NCBI RefSeq assembly: GCF_944388875.1
Contig: NZ_CALXKQ010000001.1
Span: 1-64,000 of the forward strand
From: an uncultured Brachyspira sp.
GTDB lineage: Bacteria > Spirochaetota > Brachyspiria > Brachyspirales > Brachyspiraceae
Direction of reading: 5' to 3'
DNA length: 64,000 nt
Position 1 is the first letter of the stretch, and every line of letters starts with the position of its first letter. The notes beneath the pieces are model-generated. The model saw only the letters and a program-made list of their open reading frames with translations, searched no databases and was not told the DNA's origin. Shown piece by piece: positions 45,445 through 54,653 of the stretch. A program made the position numbers and the translations under genes.

Positions 45445-47361
45445 ATGAATAATATAAATAAAGATAAAATAAGAATCATACCTCTTGGCGGAGTTCAGGA
45501 AATTGGTATGAATATGACTGTAATAGAATATGGAAACGAAGTATTAATTGTTGATTGCGGTTTTATGTTCCCAAGATATCACATGCTTGGTATAGATTAT
45601 GTTATACCTGATACTTCGTATTTAGAAGATAAAAATGTTATAGGTTTAATTCTGACACATGGGCATGAAGATCATATAGGTGCGATACCGCATTTTTCAA
45701 AAAAATTTCCGAATATTCCAATATACGGTACAAGATTAACTGTAGCATTTCTAAAAGCCAAATTTAATGATTATAAAAATGAATATAAAGATATAAAGAT
45801 ATACGAGATTGAACCTAGAAATAAAATACAATTAGGAATGAACTTTGATATAGAGTTTATAAGGGTTAATCACAGTATACCTGACGGTGTAGGTATTGCT
45901 ATAACTACACCGCTTGGAGTTATAATACATACGGGAGATTTTAAAATAGATTTAAACCCTACTACTGACAGATTTATAGATTTATATAAATTTGCTGAAT
46001 ATGGAGAAAACGGAGTACTTCTAATGCTTGCTGATTCTACTAACTGTCAGAAAGATGGTTTTTCTATGAGCGAAAGTGTAGTTCAAAATAATATGACTCC
46101 ATTATTTGCATATAAAGACGGCATGATTATAGTTGCAGTATTTGCAAGCAGCATAGAAAGAATACAGGATTTAGTAACTGCTGCTAAAGTTAATAATAAA
46201 TATGTAGCTTTTTCTGGAAGAAGTTTAATCAAATATACAAAAATAGCTGAAGATATGGGATATTTAAATCTATATGATATAGTAATACCAATAGATAAAA
46301 TAAACAGATACCCTAGAGAAAAAATAGTATGCATTACCACAGGAACTCAGGGTGAACCTTACTCATCATTATCTCTTATAGCAGCAGAAGCTCATAAACA
46401 TATAAAAGTTGAAGACGGTGATATGATAATATTTTCATCAAGCGTTATACCGGGAAATGAGATGGCTGTTACAAGAATGATAAATAATCTATTCGATCTT
46501 GGTGCTAAAATGGTTGGAGAAGATAAAAAACTTCTTCATGTATCGGGACATGCATCAAGTGAAGATTTAAAATTAATGTACAGATTGGTAAAACCTAAAT
46601 ATTTCGTACCTATTCATGGAGAAAAAAGACATTTAATAACGCATATAAAATTAGTTGAAAACTTAAATGGATTAGATTCTAAAGGTTTTTTATTATATAA
46701 CGGTGATGTATTAGAAATAGATGAAACCCTTGAAGCACAATTAGCAGAGCCTATAGAGATAAGAAATATATATGTTGATGGCAAAGGTGTAGGAGATTTA
46801 GAAGAGAGCATATTCTATGACAGAGAGCAATTATCTCTAAATGGTGTTGTAGTTGCAAATGTAGTTGCTAAGAAAAATAAAACTGGAAATTATGATATAA
46901 AAATAGACTTGGAAAGTAAAGGCTTTACATATAATGGAGGAGAAAAAGAAGGCTTAATAACAAAAAATGAACAGCTTATAGAAGAAGGCACAAAGTATGC
47001 TATAGAGGCTGTTAGGAAACTTCTTGACAGAAACAAAAGAACTCCTTCTACAATTAAATATGAAGTGAGAGAGGCTTTAAGAAAAAAGTTTATACAGATT
47101 ATAGGAAGAGAGCCTGTAATATTTGTATGCCTATATATAGATAATGTTTATGTAGAAACAATAGATAATAATAAGCAGGAAAACAAAAAAATAGAAGTAT
47201 TAGATAATATAGATAATTCAAATATATCAAGCATAATAACGGAGGAAAAAAATCAATGTCATACGAAGAAGAAAAAGAAAATAATCAAGAAGAAAGCAAT
47301 GAAGAAAATATCATCAGCAAAGAGAGTAAAACAAAAAAAGAAAAAAGTAAAAGAGAGTTAA
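45445..47361 (+). CDS. rnj: Ribonuclease J
   Basis: A 638-residue metallo-beta-lactamase/beta-CASP nuclease that degrades and matures RNA with 5'-exonuclease and endonuclease activity. It has the zinc motif HGHEDHIG (72-79), MLADSTN, ISGRSLI-type beta-CASP elements and the late SGHAS and IHGEKRH. Residues to about 575 are canonical. The last 45 residues are a lysine-rich tail (TKKKKKIIKKKAMKK and similar) that overlaps the sppA gene by 106 bp in another frame. The tail could bind RNA or be a product of a shifted stop. Confidence 0.93.
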   Translation: MNNINKDKIRIIPLGGVQEIGMNMTVIEYGNEVLIVDCGFMFPRYHMLGIDYVIPDTSYLEDKNVIGLILTHGHEDHIGAIPHFSKKFPNIPIYGTRLTVAFLKAKFNDYKNEYKDIKIYEIEPRNKIQLGMNFDIEFIRVNHSIPDGVGIAITTPLGVIIHTGDFKIDLNPTTDRFIDLYKFAEYGENGVLLMLADSTNCQKDGFSMSESVVQNNMTPLFAYKDGMIIVAVFASSIERIQDLVTAAKVNNKYVAFSGRSLIKYTKIAEDMGYLNLYDIVIPIDKINRYPREKIVCITTGTQGEPYSSLSLIAAEAHKHIKVEDGDMIIFSSSVIPGNEMAVTRMINNLFDLGAKMVGEDKKLLHVSGHASSEDLKLMYRLVKPKYFVPIHGEKRHLITHIKLVENLNGLDSKGFLLYNGDVLEIDETLEAQLAEPIEIRNIYVDGKGVGDLEESIFYDREQLSLNGVVVANVVAKKNKTGNYDIKIDLESKGFTYNGGEKEGLITKNEQLIEEGTKYAIEAVRKLLDRNKRTPSTIKYEVREALRKKFIQIIGREPVIFVCLYIDNVYVETIDNNKQENKKIEVLDNIDNSNISSIITEEKNQCHTKKKKKIIKKKAMKKISSAKRVKQKKKKVKES

Positions 47362-48347
47362 TATTTTTTACGCTTATTATTATATCAATAATAACTGGAA
47401 TACTAAGTATATTCTTAAAACCTGAAAATAAAACAGTATCAATATCTTACGGATCATTACCAAGTAAAACATCTATAAAAGATGGTATAGCTGTAATTGA
47501 TTTAACAGGCGTAATAACCCATGTAAGAAGAAAGACAAATTTAGGTATAGAATTTCCATCTGTAACAGAAGAGTTAATGGATGATTTTGATTATTATATG
47601 AAAAATGACAAAGTAAAAGCTATAGTTCTTCAAGTGGATAGTCCAGGAGGATCATTAACTTCATGCGAAGAGGCATTGAAATACTTACAGAATCTAAAAG
47701 AAAAATATCCTAAACCAATAGTAGCATCATTCAGAAGCATGGCAGCAAGCGGCGGATATTATATATCTATGATAGCAGATAAAATATATGCAAATGAATC
47801 TACTTTAACTGGAAGTATCGGTGTTATATCTCAGTTTTTTAATGTTTCAGGGTTAATGGATAAATACGGAATAAAAATGTATACAATAAAAAGCGGAAGA
47901 AATAAGGATTCACTATCACCTTTTAGAGAGCCTAGAGAGGATGAATTAGAATATTGGCAGTCAATGACAGAAGAGTTTGTTGCCCAGTTTACTAATGTTA
48001 TAGAACAATCAAGAGGCGATAGAATAAAAGGGGATAGAAATAATATATTTGACGGAAGAGTATTCAGCGGTAAAAAAGCATTAGAAATTGGATTAATAGA
48101 TTCAATAGGTACATTGCAGGATGCAGTTAAAGATGCTGCAGAAATGGGCGGTATAAAAGATGAAGAGCCTTATATCATAAAAAAACCTGAAACAAAAAAC
48201 AATGTATTAAATTTACTGCTTGCCAATGTTTCTGATATGATAAAACCTAAATCTTCAATTCCTATACCTTATGAAGAAATAATGAATACTAAATATATAG
48301 GAGTGCCTATGTATATTTATATTCCGAACTATATTGGAGAAAATTAA
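47256..48347 (+). CDS. sppA: Signal peptide peptidase SppA
   Basis: A 363-residue S49-family serine protease, which cleaves leftover signal peptides in the inner membrane. A charged N-terminus (to about 33) is followed by one membrane segment (ELIFFTLIIISIITGILSI), then VDSPGGSLTSCEEA, SFRSMAASGGYYISMIADK with the nucleophile Ser, and IKSGRNKDSLSPFR with the general-base Lys. Length fits the short form. GGAGG 9 bases before the ATG supports this start despite its 106-bp overlap with the RNase J tail. Confidence 0.92.
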   Translation: MSYEEEKENNQEESNEENIISKESKTKKEKSKRELIFFTLIIISIITGILSIFLKPENKTVSISYGSLPSKTSIKDGIAVIDLTGVITHVRRKTNLGIEFPSVTEELMDDFDYYMKNDKVKAIVLQVDSPGGSLTSCEEALKYLQNLKEKYPKPIVASFRSMAASGGYYISMIADKIYANESTLTGSIGVISQFFNVSGLMDKYGIKMYTIKSGRNKDSLSPFREPREDELEYWQSMTEEFVAQFTNVIEQSRGDRIKGDRNNIFDGRVFSGKKALEIGLIDSIGTLQDAVKDAAEMGGIKDEEPYIIKKPETKNNVLNLLLANVSDMIKPKSSIPIPYEEIMNTKYIGVPMYIYIPNYIGEN

Positions 48348-48913
48348 TGAAAATATATGAAGCTATGTATTATTATTTATTAAAGCCCAAAGAAGCTATA
48401 AAAAAATCTATTAATTTTGAATATTCAATATTAATATATTTATTGGCATCTTTAAGCATATCTATATCAGCAATATATTCAATTAATAATAGATCGAATA
48501 TACTAAATCTATTTATACTCACTTTTGGAATAGCTGCTTATATAGCAATATCAAATATAATAAAAATATCTATTATTAATCTTACAGTATCAATATTTTT
48601 AAAAAATAAAAATAACATTAATATAAAAACATTTATAAATAACTGTTTCGGAATATACGGCATATTCATATTTGTACTGCCTATAACTTTATTATTCGGC
48701 AGATTTTCTTCTCTTTACTTTATACAATTTATAATGTTTTTTATATTAGGATTATATTATATTGTGCTTATGTTTAATAATATAAAATATTCATTTAATA
48801 TAGACAGTTCATTTAAAGCATTTTTAGTTTTAATTACTCCTATAATATGTGATTATTTAACTTATATATCATTAGCAATATTAATATTTGGTACTATCAT
48901 TAGTTATATATAA
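48347..48913 (+). CDS. Yip1-like multi-TM protein
   Basis: A 188-residue protein with five membrane segments and an N-terminal amphipathic EAMYYYLLKPKEAI, as in Yip1/DUF-type small membrane proteins. It begins in the stop codon of sppA (TAATG) and ends 2 bp before the LptF/LptG-like gene, so the three form one operon. Function not known. Confidence 0.65.
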   Translation: MKIYEAMYYYLLKPKEAIKKSINFEYSILIYLLASLSISISAIYSINNRSNILNLFILTFGIAAYIAISNIIKISIINLTVSIFLKNKNNINIKTFINNCFGIYGIFIFVLPITLLFGRFSSLYFIQFIMFFILGLYYIVLMFNNIKYSFNIDSSFKAFLVLITPIICDYLTYISLAILIFGTIISYI

Positions 48914-48915
48914 AC

Positions 48916-50172
48916 ATGAAAAAAATTAATAAATACGTAATTAAAGAAACTATAGGACCTTTCTTAGCTGGTATATTATTTTTTACATTTATATTTGTAA
49001 TACAGCTTCTGCCTGAATTAATAAGACTTATTATGAATAATGGGGCTCCTTTATTTATGTCATTGGAAGTATTTGTATATATGCTTCCGTTTAATATAGC
49101 TATAACTATACCTATGTCAATATTAATGGCGAGTATTATAAGCTATGGAAGATTATCATCAGACAATGAAATAATAGTAATGCGTGCTTTAGGTTTTCCT
49201 CATATGAGAATATATGTTCCTATTATGATACTTGGAGTTATTACATTTATTTTTTCACTATTTTTTAACAATGTTATTATGAGTGAAGCTAATTATAGAT
49301 ACAGAGCATTAATCTCATACATGGTTAATATAAGTCCTTCTATTGCTGTAGGTAAATTGGAGTTTTCAGAAATAAGCGACATGAATTTATCAATAGGTGC
49401 TAAGTATGCTGATGATAAAAGTATATCAAATGTAGTTATATATGACGGTTCTTCTGATGATAAAAGAGTTATAACAGCTAAATATGGATTATGGAAAAAT
49501 AATGAAGCCAATTCAAGAGTTGTTACTTTAACATTGTATGACGGCATAGTACAGGAAATGCCTAATTACGGATATGTTACCAATGATTATACAGTATTTG
49601 ACTCTATGGACATTAATATTATTAGAGATGTAAGCAAATTAACTTCTCATGAAAGAGGATTAAGAGAAATGCCTTCATGGGAAATAAGTAAAAAAATAAA
49701 AAATGCTAAAATTGAAGCTAATAAATCGGTGGATGAGCAGATAAAAGGAACAATTAACAATGCGTATAGAAATACAGACACGAATAATATTTCTCTTGCA
49801 TCTTTTTCCAATGAATATGTAAAAACCAATAACATGGAAATAAAATCTATAAGAGAAAAAGCAATTGAAGAGGCTGTACCTTATTTTTACTATATAGAAT
49901 TTCATAAATTTTTATCAATACCTGCGGCATGCCTTTTTATGGTTATTATAGGTGCACCTTTGGGAATTGTAGGTAAAAGAAGCGGAAAGGGATTTGGATT
50001 CGGATTATCAGTTATAGTAGTAGTTATATACTATTTACTTATAACAGCTGCAGAAATAATAGCTGGAGGAAAAACTATACCGCCGTTAATAGCAATGTGG
50101 TTTCCAAATATTATATTGGCGGCAATGGGGGCTTTCCTTATGATAAGATCATTTTTCAGCAGAGGAAAATAA
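48916..50172 (+). CDS. LptF/LptG-family permease (YjgP/YjgQ)
   Basis: A 418-residue permease. It begins INKYVIKETIGPFLAGILFFTFIFVIQLLPEL, with the expected three N-terminal membrane helices, a periplasmic jellyroll (about 120-300), and three C-terminal helices with IPAACLFMVIIGAPLGIVGKRSG. Such proteins form the ABC complex that extracts lipopolysaccharide from the inner membrane, with LptB. F or G cannot be told apart here. It fits the Kdo/heptose pathway genes in the window. Confidence 0.9.
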   Translation: MKKINKYVIKETIGPFLAGILFFTFIFVIQLLPELIRLIMNNGAPLFMSLEVFVYMLPFNIAITIPMSILMASIISYGRLSSDNEIIVMRALGFPHMRIYVPIMILGVITFIFSLFFNNVIMSEANYRYRALISYMVNISPSIAVGKLEFSEISDMNLSIGAKYADDKSISNVVIYDGSSDDKRVITAKYGLWKNNEANSRVVTLTLYDGIVQEMPNYGYVTNDYTVFDSMDINIIRDVSKLTSHERGLREMPSWEISKKIKNAKIEANKSVDEQIKGTINNAYRNTDTNNISLASFSNEYVKTNNMEIKSIREKAIEEAVPYFYYIEFHKFLSIPAACLFMVIIGAPLGIVGKRSGKGFGFGLSVIVVVIYYLLITAAEIIAGGKTIPPLIAMWFPNIILAAMGAFLMIRSFFSRGK

Positions 50173-50173
50173 A

Positions 50174-50605
50174 TTAAGAATTAGCTAAATCCTCCCCTAT
50201 TTTTTTAAGCTGACTTAATATATCATCATTTGGCTTATCCTTAGCTATAACAGGTTCTCTAAATAGTTTAATACCATTATTTAAAGCATCAACTTCCCAA
50301 TCTCTCATCCATTTTCCATCACCCCATCCGTAAGAGCCGAATATAAATACTTTTTTATCTTTCAAATATGGCTTAACCATTTCATACATAGGCAGGAATT
50401 CTGTATCTTCTAAAATTTCTGCCCCCATAGCAGGGCATCCTAAAGCTATACAATCATAATTTTTGGCAGCATCAATATCAAAGTTATAAGCCTTAAAAGT
50501 TTCAACCTCAGCACCATTAGCCTCAGCACCATCTTTTATAGCCTTACCCATTAATCTGGTATTTCCTGTTTTACTCCATACAACTAAAGCAATTTTTTTT
50601 GACAT
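50174..50605 (-). CDS. Flavodoxin
   Basis: A 143-residue FMN electron carrier. SKTGNTRLMGKAI is the phosphate loop and LGCPAMGAEILED plus FGSYGWGDGKWM are the two flavin-flanking loops. Length is that of short-chain flavodoxins. It is convergent with the LptF/G gene and 28 bp downstream of a small lipoprotein gene. Confidence 0.92.
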   Translation of the reverse strand: MSKKIALVVWSKTGNTRLMGKAIKDGAEANGAEVETFKAYNFDIDAAKNYDCIALGCPAMGAEILEDTEFLPMYEMVKPYLKDKKVFIFGSYGWGDGKWMRDWEVDALNNGIKLFREPVIAKDKPNDDILSQLKKIGEDLANS

Positions 50606-50633
50606 AATTTTATATTAATAATCTCCAAAATTA

Positions 50634-50906
50634 TTATTCTTTTACCGCATCAGATATTTCTTCTTTAGCCTTATCAATAGCATTTCCAGCATCTTTCATG
50701 CCGTCTTCTATTGATTTGGCAGCATTATCTAAAATATCTTCCGTACTTTCGCCTGCTTTTTTAACACCATCCTTTGCTGCTTTTGAAGCGTCATCTATTT
50801 TTTCATTAATTTTGTCAGTTAATTTATCTATAGCCTTTTTATCCTTTTCACATGAAACTGCAAATATTGATAAAATTAAACAAAAAGTAAAAATAATTTT
50901 TTTCAT
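50634..50906 (-). CDS. Small helical lipoprotein
   Basis: A 90-residue lipoprotein: the signal ends AVSCEKDKK with Cys at residue 19. The mature part is an 11-residue-like amphipathic repeat rich in Lys, Asp and Ala (KDGVKKAGES, EDGMKDAGNA), predicted as a long helix that could bind membranes or proteins. No named family is claimed. Confidence 0.7.
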   Translation of the reverse strand: MKKIIFTFCLILSIFAVSCEKDKKAIDKLTDKINEKIDDASKAAKDGVKKAGESTEDILDNAAKSIEDGMKDAGNAIDKAKEEISDAVKE

Positions 50907-50956
50907 GGTACAATCCTAATGTATTTTTTTTAATTATAATTATTAATAATCATTTG

Positions 50957-53020
50957 TCAAGATATTGGAGAATTTGAAATATATACATTTATCTTATATT
51001 TGTTTTTAATATTTTTAGAATTATATATACTTGTAGCCTTAGCAAGCCTGTCATTAAATTTTTCTACCAAAAAGTCAGCATCCTCAACTTTAGGAGCTAA
51101 AATAACTTCTTTTAATGATTTATTATCAAATATGTAAAGATAATTTTTATATGAACGCTTCATTTCATTATCAATATGAAGAGGATTGCTTCCATATTCA
51201 ATTAACTGTATAATACGCATTTCCTGCTCCTCTACAAAAGAAGAATCCTTTATTAAATATTGTATATTCATAAGTAATTGATAGGATAATGATATCTCTT
51301 CTGCATTAAAAGTTTTTATTGTATTGAATATAGAATCAAATACATAGCCTATATTGTTTTTTAATTTATCATAAAATCTATCACCGTAATTCCATAAATC
51401 ATAATCTTTATTTAAATCTATAATCAAATTATCATAATCCGATTCGCATGGATTAAATACTATTTCATTTCTTTTTATATTATAATATAAAACAAAATAT
51501 AAAGGCAATGTTTGTTCTTCATAAAACTCTATATTAGAATAATTGTTTTTATCATAAGAGAATGAAAATAGTATGCTTGATCCTCTATTATTAAAAGAAG
51601 TATCAAAAAAAGATTTATCAAATACTAAACAGCATCCTGTTCCCTCTTTATTGTCAGATTTACCATATAGTCTGTACATTGTCAAAGAATCCTTGCATCT
51701 GCTGAAGGAAGTTTGCAATGCTATAAAATTATTAATGCTTGCATATTTAGAGTTTACATTATTATTTCTAAGCAGCTGCATTAATATCTTACCCTCTTTA
51801 GGATCATTGGCATTTTTAACGCTGGTCATTCTAAGTTTATTTTTTTTAAGCATTATATTATTATCGCGTTTGCACATATTCTGTACTTTATCGTATCTTC
51901 TATCGAATGCCATTTCATTAAATACTTCTATACTTGTATAATGAGATATTTCATTAACTTTATCATAATCTTTTACAGATATTAAATATAAAAATACATA
52001 CTGCAGTATCCATAATTTTTTTAATTTTGCCCTATTATTTTCTTCAATATCTCTGACTATAAAATTAAAATACTCCTCTTTTTCTTCAACCCAAAAACTA
52101 TCCTCTTTCAATATTATGTTAATAAGTTTTTCTATGCTTATATACTCTATAAATCTTGATATAATATAAAATATATTAACAGAATTTGATTCTTTTATAT
52201 TCAAAAGCAAAGTTAGAGCATAATCATACTGAGATAAATTTATCAATGCAGCAGATTTTAAAAAATATATTCTATCATATATGGTGTCATTTTCCATTAT
52301 ACCAATTCCCATATATTCTATAGGCTCTTTATTTTTAATTATTGTATCACCTCTGGAGTTATTATCATCCAATATAGCAAGTGCTTTATCAAGATATTTT
52401 ATAGCCTCCTGATATTTTCCAATATTAACGAGCAAACCAGCCTTATTCAAATAAATTACCTCTAATGATTTATTGGTATCTATAGCCTTATTATAAACTT
52501 CAAAGGCTTCATCTATTTTACCAAGTTTCTCCAAAATAATGGCAACATTTAAATAAGCATAATCATATCCTAATTCAGCAGCTTTATTAAAAAAATATAA
52601 AGCATCCTCATACCTCTCAAGTTTTGAATATATTATGCCTATATTAAAATATGATATCTCAGATTTTTCATTAATTTCTATTGCTATATTAAATGCCTCT
52701 AATGCCTCATCAAATACCATTAATTTTGCTAATATAATGCCTTTATTAATAAAAGCCTTTTCATATACTGGATTAATACCTATAGCTTTATTATAATACT
52801 CTATAGATTCTTCATATCTATTCAAATAATATAATGTCAAAGCTTTTTTATAATATACTCGGGCAAAATACCTATCTCTGTAGCTGCTGTCTAACACCTT
52901 CTCATAATTTTTAAAATAATTGATTATTTTAGAATAAATCCTCAAAGCAGATGAATATTTCTCTAAATTAAAATAAAATCTCGCCTGAACAAACATACTG
53001 TCTATTCTATCTTTTATCAT
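50957..53020 (-). CDS. TPR protein with a DUF2971-like C-terminus
   Basis: A 687-residue protein. The first 290 residues hold about seven tetratricopeptide repeats (for example YYKKALTLYYLNRYEESIEYYNKAIGI and four more). The C-terminal region (about 370-640) has LRMTSVKNANDPKEGK and FIALQTSFSRCKDSLTMYRLYGK, a pattern like DUF2971, whose function is unknown. It has no signal peptide, so it should be cytoplasmic. GGAG 9 bases before the ATG supports the start. It is divergent from trpB. Confidence 0.75.
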   Translation of the reverse strand: MIKDRIDSMFVQARFYFNLEKYSSALRIYSKIINYFKNYEKVLDSSYRDRYFARVYYKKALTLYYLNRYEESIEYYNKAIGINPVYEKAFINKGIILAKLMVFDEALEAFNIAIEINEKSEISYFNIGIIYSKLERYEDALYFFNKAAELGYDYAYLNVAIILEKLGKIDEAFEVYNKAIDTNKSLEVIYLNKAGLLVNIGKYQEAIKYLDKALAILDDNNSRGDTIIKNKEPIEYMGIGIMENDTIYDRIYFLKSAALINLSQYDYALTLLLNIKESNSVNIFYIISRFIEYISIEKLINIILKEDSFWVEEKEEYFNFIVRDIEENNRAKLKKLWILQYVFLYLISVKDYDKVNEISHYTSIEVFNEMAFDRRYDKVQNMCKRDNNIMLKKNKLRMTSVKNANDPKEGKILMQLLRNNNVNSKYASINNFIALQTSFSRCKDSLTMYRLYGKSDNKEGTGCCLVFDKSFFDTSFNNRGSSILFSFSYDKNNYSNIEFYEEQTLPLYFVLYYNIKRNEIVFNPCESDYDNLIIDLNKDYDLWNYGDRFYDKLKNNIGYVFDSIFNTIKTFNAEEISLSYQLLMNIQYLIKDSSFVEEQEMRIIQLIEYGSNPLHIDNEMKRSYKNYLYIFDNKSLKEVILAPKVEDADFLVEKFNDRLAKATSIYNSKNIKNKYKINVYISNSPIS

Positions 53021-53097
53021 TAATCATAACTCCATATATATTAACTTTATTATAAACTATTTCTTAATAATATAAAATAAAAATATGAAAAATATCA

Positions 53098-53141
53098 TTG
53101 ACAATTTTAAAGTGCATGGTAAAATTACTTTTTACAGTAAT
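53098..53141 (+). promoter_or_regulatory. Promoter and operator of trpB
   Basis: TTGACA (53098-53103), 16 bases and TAAAAT (53120-53125) form the promoter. ATTACTTTTTACAGTAAT (53124-53141) overlaps the -10 and the predicted start. It matches the two copies at the TrpX-like gene at 15-16 of 18 positions, including both ends exactly. It is the only other such element I found by eye. Confidence 0.75.
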
Positions 53142-53177
53142 TTAAAAATATAATATTTTTTATAAGGATTTATGAAT

Positions 53178-54431
53178 ATGAAAAACAGCGACAAGGGATT
53201 CTTCGGTAAATTTGGAGGAAGGTTTGTACCAGAAGAATTAGAAAAATTATTAATCGAATTAGAAAATGCATTCTCTCACTATATCAACGATAAAGAGTTT
53301 TTAGAAGAACTTGCTGAATTAAGAGAAGACTTTTTAGGCAGACCTACACCTCTAATGTATGCCAAAAACCTATCTGAAAAAATAGGCGGTGCTAAAATAT
53401 ATGTAAAATTGGAAGGACTTGCACATACAGGAGCACATAAGATTAACAATTCTATAGGACAGGCATTGTTAGCAAAAAAAATGGGAAAGAAAAAAATTAT
53501 TGCAGAAACAGGGGCAGGTCAGCATGGACTTGCAACAGCAGCAGCATGTGCCAAATTAGGACTTGAATGTTCTATTTATATGGGAGAGATAGATGTTAAA
53601 AGACAGCAGCCTAATGTTGCTTCTATGGAATTATATGGGGCTAATGTTATATCTGTAAAAAAAGGAGGAAGAGGACTTAAAGATGCAGTTGATGCTGCTT
53701 TAGAAGATTGGGTAAAAGATTTGAAAGAAACTCATTATCTTCTTGGAAGTGCTGTAGGACCTAGTCCTTATCCTGATATCGTAAGAACTTTTCAATCTGT
53801 AATAGGAAAAGAATTAGAAAAACAGATAGAAGAAAAAAAATTAAATGTAAAAGCATTAATAGCATGTGTGGGAGGCGGTTCCAATGCTATAGGTTTTTTT
53901 GAGCCATTCATAGAAAAAGAAAGTCCTAAATTAATCGCTGTTGAGGCTGGAGGAATAAGCATGAATCTTGGAGAGAATGCCGTAAGAATGAATAATCCTT
54001 ATGCTAAAGATGTTGCTGCTCAAGGGTATATGAGTAAATTTATTTTAAAAGAAAATGGAGAAATATCTGAAACTATGTCCATATCTGCAGGATTGGACTA
54101 TCCTGGTGTTGGTCCTCAGCTTGCATATTTGGGAGAATCTGGAAGAATAGAGTTTACCTATGCAACTGACAAAGAAGCAATTAATGCTGTTAAAGAGTTT
54201 GCTAGAAATGAAGGAGTCATATTTGCATTAGAAAGTGCTCATGCTGGAGCTAAAGCAATTGAATATGCTAAAAATTATACCAAAGATGATGTAATTATTG
54301 TTAATATGTCAGGAAGAGGGGACAAAGATATATTTATAACCTCTCCTATATTCAGACCAGAAAAATGGAAAGAGTTTTTAAAAGATGAATTAGAGAGATT
54401 AGAGAAAAATGTAGACATACATAAATTTTAG
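53178..54431 (+). CDS. trpB: Tryptophan synthase beta chain, stand-alone
   Basis: A PLP enzyme of about 417 residues that joins indole and serine to tryptophan. GFFGKFGGRFVPEEL starts the protein; HTGAHKINN carries the PLP Lys; ETGAGQHGLATAAACA, CVGGGSNAIG and SGRGDKD are the other PLP and substrate motifs. No trpA or other trp gene is adjacent. It is a TrpB1-type sequence. The ATG at 53178 has AAGGA 9 bases upstream, better than the ATG at 53172. Without TrpA it probably salvages indole, as produced by gut bacteria. Its operator is shared with the TrpX-like gene. Confidence 0.92.
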   Translation: MKNSDKGFFGKFGGRFVPEELEKLLIELENAFSHYINDKEFLEELAELREDFLGRPTPLMYAKNLSEKIGGAKIYVKLEGLAHTGAHKINNSIGQALLAKKMGKKKIIAETGAGQHGLATAAACAKLGLECSIYMGEIDVKRQQPNVASMELYGANVISVKKGGRGLKDAVDAALEDWVKDLKETHYLLGSAVGPSPYPDIVRTFQSVIGKELEKQIEEKKLNVKALIACVGGGSNAIGFFEPFIEKESPKLIAVEAGGISMNLGENAVRMNNPYAKDVAAQGYMSKFILKENGEISETMSISAGLDYPGVGPQLAYLGESGRIEFTYATDKEAINAVKEFARNEGVIFALESAHAGAKAIEYAKNYTKDDVIIVNMSGRGDKDIFITSPIFRPEKWKEFLKDELERLEKNVDIHKF

Positions 54432-54452
54432 CCTCCGATATATATAATTAAG

Positions 54453-54495
54453 AAAAGATTTCTAATTATTAATAAATAATGATTAGAAATCTTTT
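54453..54495 (+). terminator. Terminator of trpB
   Basis: A perfect 14-bp stem, AAAAGATTTCTAAT with ATTAGAAATCTTTT, around a 15-base loop, followed by TTTT. Confidence 0.82.
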
Positions 54496-54568
54496 TTTTA
54501 ATTATTATTTATAAGTATTTTTATATGAATTAAGAAATTAATTATTAAATAAAATATATATGCTAAAC

Positions 54569-54627
54569 TTGTTTCAAAAGTACTATTGAATAATTGACAA
54601 AATATTTTTGCTATAATAAAATAATAT
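54569..54627 (+). promoter_or_regulatory. Promoter of yqeK within a repeat-like segment
   Basis: TTGACA (54594-54599) and TAAAAT at 17 bases form a likely promoter for yqeK-hflX. The preceding GTTTCAAAAGTACT and the AT-rich following block resemble the segment at 22263, which may be an insertion-sequence end. The promoter may therefore have been brought by such an element, a tentative reading. Confidence 0.45.
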
Positions 54628-54653
54628 AAATATATAAAAAAGCAGTAATAATT

